Positions 7,424 to 11,969 of a stretch of DNA of 11,969 nucleotides are shown here, piece after piece (positions within the stretch are counted from its first letter, which is position 1; each line of letters begins with the position of its first letter). Where the stretch lies: the NCBI GenBank assembly GCA_018399435.1, contig JAGYOJ010000025.1, positions 1 through 11,969 of the forward strand. Direction: 5' to 3'. Under the pieces are notes generated by a model that worked only from the letters and a program-made list of their open reading frames with translations, was not told where the DNA came from and did not search any database. Position numbers and translations under genes: made by a program. This stretch comes from Actinomycetota bacterium. GTDB taxonomy: Bacteria; Actinomycetota; Humimicrobiia; Humimicrobiales; Humimicrobiaceae.

Positions 7424-8504
7424 AAAAAAATTTTAGCCTTTTAATTGCCTTTATTTTATCAGTTTTGCCAATCTTGCTTTCCTTTAAGGCCTTATGCAGA
7501 ATTTCAATTGACTGGTCATAATTTTTTCTATCTACGGGATAAGGTATTCCGTCCTTTCCGCCATGGGCAAAGCTAAACCTGGCAGGGTCTTTAATGCTGT
7601 ATTTTGTATCATAAACCAGCTCGGATATCAAAGCCAATGCCCTTATTGTTTTTGGTCCAATACCTCTTATTGCTAAAAGTTTTTCAAAATTTTCAGGTTT
7701 TCTTTCATAAGTTTTAGTAAATACCTTATTTAGCCTTTTGAATTCCATGTCGCTTAATTTTATATGATGCCTTCTTGGCAGATTATAATTTTTTTCCTGG
7801 TATTTTTTTACCAAATTTAAATCTTTTAAGATTAACTTTGGCTTTTCAGAAGATATTTGGGTTATGGTTTCTTTTGCATTTTTGCTTTCTTTATCAGTGA
7901 GGTTAAGCGTAATATTCTTCTGATTGCAGCAGATGGCATTATGGGGCTCAGTAGTAAAGTCTTTTACAATATTGCTTATCCAGTGATACCTTCTTGCACT
8001 TTTATTGCCATCGTTCATTCCTTGCTGGACAACTGACCAGTTATTGCCATCTCCTGTAAAAAAGAAACAATGGTGATATAGCTGATAGCCATCCTGAAGA
8101 GCCGAACTATCAACTTTTGCCACAATCTTACTATTATAAACAAGGTGGCTAAAATCAACACCCATAAGCTCGGAGGCAGCCATAATCTCTGACGGCGTTT
8201 TTCTCGAAGTAGCGCCTTTGCCTCCGGCTATAAAAAGGTCCAAGTCTTTTTCAAGGCCTTTTACTGCTGATTTTAAGGCGCCGCATACTGTAGTGGTAAC
8301 TCCGCTGGAATGCCAGTCAAAACCAAGCACGCATCCTAGTGCTTGGAACCATAATGGGTTAGAGATTTTATTCAGGACTTCTACGGAACCATATTCTGAA
8401 ACCATTAATATAATTATTTCCCTTGCTAATTTTTTCATGCGGTTAAATAACCAATAAGGTGCTTTTCCCCCATGCAGGGGTAAATTTAAAGACCCAGTCT
8501 TCAT
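7416..8504 (-). CDS. DUF763 family protein with helix-hairpin-helix
   Basis: Member of the uncharacterised DUF763 family (known mostly from archaea and thermophilic or anaerobic bacteria). With the start chosen here it has 362 residues. Recognisable blocks are LPLHGG (8-13) near the N-terminus; FDWHSSG (62-68); an apparent active-site-like stretch with KVDSSALQDG (130-139), LYHH (142-145), VVQQGMN (158-164) and ARRYHW (170-175); a helix-hairpin-helix LAIRGIGPKTIRAL (277-290); and FAHGGKDG (312-319). The hairpin is of the sort that grips DNA backbone, and the gene lies between pcm and polX-nth, overlapping polX by 8 bases, so a role in DNA repair is a fair inference, not a known fact. The ATG at 8504 has AAGGA eight bases upstream and gives the family's usual N-terminus; an upstream codon at 8558 would start inside pcm. 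Confidence 0.88.
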   Translation of the reverse strand: MKTGSLNLPLHGGKAPYWLFNRMKKLAREIIILMVSEYGSVEVLNKISNPLWFQALGCVLGFDWHSSGVTTTVCGALKSAVKGLEKDLDLFIAGGKGATSRKTPSEIMAASELMGVDFSHLVYNSKIVAKVDSSALQDGYQLYHHCFFFTGDGNNWSVVQQGMNDGNKSARRYHWISNIVKDFTTEPHNAICCNQKNITLNLTDKESKNAKETITQISSEKPKLILKDLNLVKKYQEKNYNLPRRHHIKLSDMEFKRLNKVFTKTYERKPENFEKLLAIRGIGPKTIRALALISELVYDTKYSIKDPARFSFAHGGKDGIPYPVDRKNYDQSIEILHKALKESKIGKTDKIKAIKRLKFFYG

Positions 8505-8512
8505 ATTTTCAT

Positions 8513-8517
8513 TCCTT
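8513..8517 (-). promoter_or_regulatory. Shine-Dalgarno site of the DUF763 gene
   Basis: Reads AAGGA on the minus strand, eight bases before the ATG at 8504 and inside the 14-base gap after the pcm stop. It fixes the start and argues against the 18-residue N-terminal extension. Confidence 0.65.
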
Positions 8518-8518
8518 G

Positions 8519-9157
8519 TTAAATATTTTTCTTTAATGGGACAAATGCTACGCCGCAAATTGCTTTTTTAGTTATTTTATTATTTTTTTTGGTGACTTTG
8601 TATAGGGTCTGGCTAAACCCTGTAGCCCCGACAGGCAAAACCATTATCCCGCCTTCAGAAAGTTGCCCTATTAGTGGTTTTGGTATAGTCTTTGGAGCTG
8701 CAGTAGCAATAATTCTTTCATAAGGGGCATGTTCTTTCCAGCCGTAATACCCATTTTTATTTGCAATATGCACATTACCATAATTTCTTAGGATTTTTTT
8801 TGCTTCCCTGTAAAATTTTTCAATTATTTCAACAGAATAAACTTCTTTTGCGATTTCTGCTAAAATTGCTGTTTGGTAACATGATCCAGTTCCTATTTCC
8901 AAGACTTTTCCCGTGCCTTTAAGCTCCAGAAGTTCAGTCATGTAAGCAACTATATATGGCTGGGAAATAGTTTGCCCGCTGCCTATAGAAAGGGGCATGT
9001 CATAATATGCCTGGCTTTGTTTTTCAGGCGGTACAAATTTTTCCCTTGGCACTTTAGATATTGCATTGAGGACTTTCTTGTCTTTAATTCCACGGGATAT
9101 TAATTGCGTTTTTACCATTTGTTCCCTTAAATGTGAGAAATCATTTTTAGTATCCAT
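8519..9157 (-). CDS. pcm: Protein-L-isoaspartate O-methyltransferase
   Basis: Methylates L-isoaspartyl residues that arise by spontaneous damage of Asn and Asp in proteins, letting them return to normal aspartyl linkages; a cytoplasmic protein-repair enzyme. The Pcm-specific motif SIGSGQTISQP (residues 57-67) lies before the SAM-binding motif I, LEIGTGSCYQTA (86-97); SVEI (108-111) ends strand 2; and the post-motif region has RIIATAAP (148-155). At 212 residues it is full length. The start fits the family, whose N-terminus runs LREQMVKTQLI soon after Met1, although only weak Shine-Dalgarno pairing is visible. It is the first gene of the minus-strand operon that continues with DUF763, polX and nth, and its upstream region is shared with the divergent PolX paralogue. 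Confidence 0.95.
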   Translation of the reverse strand: MDTKNDFSHLREQMVKTQLISRGIKDKKVLNAISKVPREKFVPPEKQSQAYYDMPLSIGSGQTISQPYIVAYMTELLELKGTGKVLEIGTGSCYQTAILAEIAKEVYSVEIIEKFYREAKKILRNYGNVHIANKNGYYGWKEHAPYERIIATAAPKTIPKPLIGQLSEGGIMVLPVGATGFSQTLYKVTKKNNKITKKAICGVAFVPLKKNI

Positions 9158-9164
9158 AATATTA

Positions 9165-9193
9165 ATGAAAATTCTTATTTTTTTATGTATAAT
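9165..9193 (+). promoter_or_regulatory. Sigma-70-like promoter for the PolX paralogue
   Basis: A consensus -10 box TATAAT (9188-9193) is preceded, after a 17-base spacer, by ATGAAA (9165-9170), a four-of-six match to TTGACA. Transcription would begin near 9200, giving a leader of about 60 bases. In this AT-rich DNA a chance TATAAT is possible, but the spacing and position between two divergent genes support it. On the minus strand, TATTAT (9194-9189) overlaps this box and could serve pcm, but no convincing -35 accompanies it. Confidence 0.45.
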
Positions 9194-9217
9194 AACTTTT
9201 TTTATAGGCTTTTATAT

Positions 9218-9232
9218 ATTAACATAGTTAAT
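9218..9232. repeat. 15-base palindrome in the divergent intergenic region
   Basis: ATTAAC and GTTAAT form a perfect 6-base inverted repeat around a central ATA. It lies downstream of the predicted polX2 -10 box and upstream of the pcm start, so a dimeric regulator bound here could act on both genes. Short AT-rich palindromes arise often by chance in such DNA. Confidence 0.3.
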
Positions 9233-9248
9233 TTACCTTTAATAGAAA

Positions 9249-9254
9249 GTAAGG
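9249..9254 (+). promoter_or_regulatory. Shine-Dalgarno site deciding the PolX-paralogue start
   Basis: GTAAGG lies five bases before the ATG at 9260. Together with the -10 box at 9188-9193, which lies downstream of the alternative ATG at 9185, it favours the shorter protein. Confidence 0.55.
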
Positions 9255-9259
9255 TTTTG

Positions 9260-10990
9260 ATGAATAATTTAGAGTTGGCAAATATTTTAATAAATATTGC
9301 AGAATTAAATAAAGAAAATCCAGGCATGGAAAAAGCACTTTCACTAATGAGCGCTGCCCGTACCATAAGGGATTATCCTGAAGACATTGAAAAAGTATAT
9401 ATCAAAAATAAATTGGCAAACCTTCCCGGAATTGACAATCTTTCTTTTAAATATATAGAGGAGTATTTTAAGGAAGGCAAGATCTCTGAGTATGATGAAC
9501 TTGCTAAGGATTACTCAGAAGAGCTATTGAAGTTTATAAGGGTGAGCGGTTTAGGCAGAAAAAAGATGGAAGGCATTTACAAGAAATTAAATATAGAAAC
9601 CCTGGGAGGCTTAAAAAGCCGTATTTACTCAAAGGGAATAGAAAAATATTTAGACAGTTTCACTATTAAAAGATTGTGTGAAACAATTACTTATTACCAG
9701 GAGATGGATAATTTATTCCCAAGATGGTTTGTTGAAAATTTAATGGAGCCAATCATTTCAAAGATAAAAAAATTAGCCCAAATAAAAAAAATTAAACCAG
9801 TAGGCTCTATCAGGCGCAGAAAGGCAGCTGTAAGGGATATAGACATACTGGCTTTAGCTGAATTTAATAATGAAAAGCTAAACCTAAAACTAAGCAAGAA
9901 GCTTTTAGACAGTTTCTTAAAATTTGAAGAAATTAAGGGAAAAATAGGGCAGAAAATAATTGGTGAGAGCATTAGTTATAAGTATAGGACAAAATTTGGA
10001 TTTGAGCTGGAAATAATTTTAACCACAAGAAATAATTGGGCGCTTGATCTTTTTTATACTACTGGCAGCAGAAAGCATATAGAAAAAATTAAAAACCTTG
10101 CAAAAAGTAAAGGCTTTTATAAAGAAGAGAAGATAAAATTTAATAAAAAAATTACACGCGAAAAAGATGTATATAAAAATTTAGGGCTTTCATTTATTCC
10201 TCCTGAATTAAGAGAAGGAAGAGATGAAATAAATCTTGCACAAAAGGGGAAATTGCCCAATCTTTTGAAATTAGAAGATATAAAGGGTGACCTTCATGTC
10301 CATTCAAAGTGGAGTGATGGATTAATAGAAGATTCAGATTATCTGGAGATAATTAAAAAATATGGATATGAATACCTTGCTTTAACCGACCATTCTAAAA
10401 GCAACCGCCCTGGTAATGGATTAAGCGAGAGAAGATTAATGGATAAATTTAGCTATATACAAAAAATGAATAAAATATCGGATAAGGCTAAAATTATTAT
10501 GGGTTCTGAAGTAGATGTCCTAAAAGAAGGCAGGCTTGATTATGGCGATGAAATATTGGATAAGCTTGATATAGTTATTGCTTCAATGCACTCTAGCTAT
10601 AAGTATGATATGGAGGAAAATAATTTTAGGGTAGCTGAAGCTATAAAGAACAGATATGTTGATTTTATAGCGCATCCAACTTCGGCAGTTTTTAATAATA
10701 GATTACCCCATTTTATAGATATAGATAAATTAATTTACAATGCTAAAAAATACAATAAAGCCCTTGAGATAAATTCTTATTTTATGCGCCTGGACTTGAA
10801 TGATGAGAATGCACGAAAGGCAAAGAATGCGGGTGTTACCCTTGTTATTAATACAGATTCACATAGGGCCTATAATTTAGAAAATATAAAGTTAGGCGTA
10901 GATATTGCAAGGCGGGCAGGGCTAGAAAAAAAGGATGTTTTAAATACTTTAAGCTGGGAAGAAATCCTGAAATGGAAAAAAAACAGGTAA
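9260..10990 (+). CDS. Divergent PolX paralogue with altered polymerase site
   Basis: Second family X polymerase/PHP protein, 576 residues with this start, nearly the length of PolX1. The layout is the same: N-terminal helical region (one clear helix-hairpin-helix at about 94-108, the flanking two degenerate), nucleotidyltransferase domain, linker with IPPELRE, then PHP domain (about 340-576). GSIRR (182-186) and the metal pair Asp193/Asp195 in DIDI are kept. By my alignment the third carboxylate is Glu251 (FELEI) instead of Asp, the Phe before TGS is Thr (TTGS, 267-270), and the NEYGLF block of PolX1 is missing. All nine PHP ligands remain: His346, His348, Asp353, His378, Glu417, His444, His472, Asp533, His535. 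It may act mainly as a nuclease/phosphoesterase. A frame from ATG 9185 adds 25 residues but begins upstream of the likely promoter. It abuts the next gene tail to tail. Confidence 0.88.
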   Translation: MNNLELANILINIAELNKENPGMEKALSLMSAARTIRDYPEDIEKVYIKNKLANLPGIDNLSFKYIEEYFKEGKISEYDELAKDYSEELLKFIRVSGLGRKKMEGIYKKLNIETLGGLKSRIYSKGIEKYLDSFTIKRLCETITYYQEMDNLFPRWFVENLMEPIISKIKKLAQIKKIKPVGSIRRRKAAVRDIDILALAEFNNEKLNLKLSKKLLDSFLKFEEIKGKIGQKIIGESISYKYRTKFGFELEIILTTRNNWALDLFYTTGSRKHIEKIKNLAKSKGFYKEEKIKFNKKITREKDVYKNLGLSFIPPELREGRDEINLAQKGKLPNLLKLEDIKGDLHVHSKWSDGLIEDSDYLEIIKKYGYEYLALTDHSKSNRPGNGLSERRLMDKFSYIQKMNKISDKAKIIMGSEVDVLKEGRLDYGDEILDKLDIVIASMHSSYKYDMEENNFRVAEAIKNRYVDFIAHPTSAVFNNRLPHFIDIDKLIYNAKKYNKALEINSYFMRLDLNDENARKAKNAGVTLVINTDSHRAYNLENIKLGVDIARRAGLEKKDVLNTLSWEEILKWKKNR

Positions 10991-11938
10991 TCAATCTTTA
11001 TCGCTGTAATATTTAAATACTTTTTTATCTCTAAAGTCAGGCATAAATGGGTCATTTCTAATATAATCCTGTGTATAGCCTAAAGAAAACCCATTCTTTT
11101 CTGCATAATTTACTATTTGATAATATTCTTTGGCAGAAATGTTTCTGTTTATTTCCGGGTATTCTTTAGCTTTATATGTGGGGTGGTATTGGGCCATTAT
11201 GCTCAGATAGACATCTGTAGAAAGATTTTCTTTTATAAAATCTAGAGTATCTTTAATTCCACTAATATTATTGGGTAGAACCAGCAGCCTTACAAGAAGG
11301 CCCTTTTTTGCAATATTATTTTCATCTAATTTTAGACCGCCAACCTGCTTATACATTTCTATCAAGGATTGGCGGCTATAATCCTTGTAGTTATTTACTG
11401 CTGAATATTTTTTTGCCATTTCATTGCTGCTGTATCTCATATCCGGCATGTATATGTCTATTATGCCATCCAGCATTTTTATAATTCTGGGATTGTCATA
11501 CCCACCAGTATTATATACGGTTGGGATGTTAAATCCTGATTTTTTAGCTATATTTAATGCGGAAACAATTTGGGGAACCCAGATGGAGGGAGATACAAAA
11601 TTTACATTATGGCATCCCTTTTTCTCTAAATCCAGAATTATCTCTGAGAGTTTCTCTATCGTTATTTTCTCTCCTTCTTGAAACTGGCTAATTTGATAAT
11701 TCTGGCAATAAATACATTCCATATTACAATATGTAAAAAATATTGTGCCTGAGCCACTGGTTCCTGAAATAGGGGGCTCTTCGCCGTGATGCGGCATAGC
11801 TGAAGATATTACTGGGCTTGCTGGCGCTTTGCAAAATCCCTTTTCCGCCTTAAATCTATTAATTTTGCATTTATGGGGACAAATAATACACTTATTGAGT
11901 AATTTATTTAAAATACTGGCAGTTTTATCTAATTCCAT
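10991..11938 (-). CDS. PflX-type radical SAM protein
   Basis: Radical SAM enzyme of the PflX group (COG1313), often labelled a putative pyruvate formate-lyase activating enzyme; its true substrate is not established. The 4Fe-4S cluster that cleaves S-adenosylmethionine is held by Cys71, Cys75 and Cys78 (CNMECIYC, C-x3-C-x2-C). An N-terminal cysteine cluster (Cys17, Cys20, Cys24, Cys36, in CIICPHKC and GFC) probably binds a second metal or Fe-S centre. Between them PHHGEEPPISGTSGSGTIFF (49-68) is the family's conserved stretch. At 315 residues it is complete. No glycyl-radical enzyme is in the window, so an activase role has no contextual support. The stop directly abuts the PolX-paralogue stop on the other strand. 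Only 31 bases of upstream sequence are visible, with no clear Shine-Dalgarno site. Confidence 0.88.
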   Translation of the reverse strand: MELDKTASILNKLLNKCIICPHKCKINRFKAEKGFCKAPASPVISSAMPHHGEEPPISGTSGSGTIFFTYCNMECIYCQNYQISQFQEGEKITIEKLSEIILDLEKKGCHNVNFVSPSIWVPQIVSALNIAKKSGFNIPTVYNTGGYDNPRIIKMLDGIIDIYMPDMRYSSNEMAKKYSAVNNYKDYSRQSLIEMYKQVGGLKLDENNIAKKGLLVRLLVLPNNISGIKDTLDFIKENLSTDVYLSIMAQYHPTYKAKEYPEINRNISAKEYYQIVNYAEKNGFSLGYTQDYIRNDPFMPDFRDKKVFKYYSDKD

Positions 11939-11969
11939 AAATTAAAAATACATTATTTATGGTTATTTG

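Noticed and set aside
8505..8558. N-terminal extension of 18 residues on the DUF763 protein
   Set aside because: It would start inside pcm. The ATG at 8504 has a well-placed AAGGA and gives the expected family N-terminus.
9185..9259. N-terminal extension of 25 residues on the PolX paralogue from the ATG at 9185
   Set aside because: That ATG lies upstream of the TATAAT at 9188-9193, has no ribosome site, and the extension is not homologous to the PolX1 N-terminus; the ATG at 9260 has GTAAGG before it and aligns with PolX1.
10991..11938. Assignment of the radical SAM gene to the AmmeMemoRadiSam (AmrS) group
   Set aside because: The N-terminal cysteine block is similar, but the HHGEEPPISGTSGSGTIFF stretch and CNMECIYC spacing fit the PflX group, and no AmmeMemo partners are present.

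Overview
This window is AT-rich, close-packed prokaryotic DNA, roughly one third G+C by eye. It uses mostly AGA/AGG for arginine and ATA freely for isoleucine. Genes are separated by 0 to 14 bases or overlap, Shine-Dalgarno sites are visible before several starts, and one gene starts with TTG. Bacterial-type families (PHP-containing PolX, a membrane-hairpin SbcC/YhaN-type ATPase, a PflX-type radical SAM protein, NikR) sit beside DUF763, a family known mainly from archaea and thermophilic or anaerobic bacteria. This fits an uncultured, AT-rich anaerobic bacterium (an Atribacterota-like lineage would be one candidate), but I cannot place it from sequence alone. No mobile element, tRNA, rRNA or CRISPR array is visible.

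Bases 1-5048 hold a plus-strand gene train whose promoter lies off the left edge: the 3' part of a PaaI-type hotdog thioesterase, an SbcD/YhaO-type nuclease, an SbcC/YhaN-type ATPase, a class I SAM methyltransferase, the nickel regulator NikR, and a 30-residue membrane peptide whose start overlaps the nikR stop. Bases 5045-9157 hold a minus-strand operon read from right to left: pcm (protein isoaspartate repair), a DUF763 protein with a helix-hairpin-helix, polX (gap-filling polymerase with a PHP nuclease domain) and nth (endonuclease III). A short divergent promoter region (9158-9259) separates this operon from a second, divergent PolX paralogue on the plus strand (9260-10990). That paralogue abuts, tail to tail with no spacer, a minus-strand PflX-type radical SAM gene (10991-11938).

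The common theme is repair of damaged macromolecules. Nth removes oxidised bases and nicks the strand, PolX1 can trim and fill the gap, the SbcCD-like pair processes DNA ends, and Pcm repairs aged proteins. The items most worth following up are the PolX paralogue with an altered polymerase site but an intact PHP metal site, DUF763 embedded in a base-excision-repair operon, and the tiny membrane peptide coupled to nikR.
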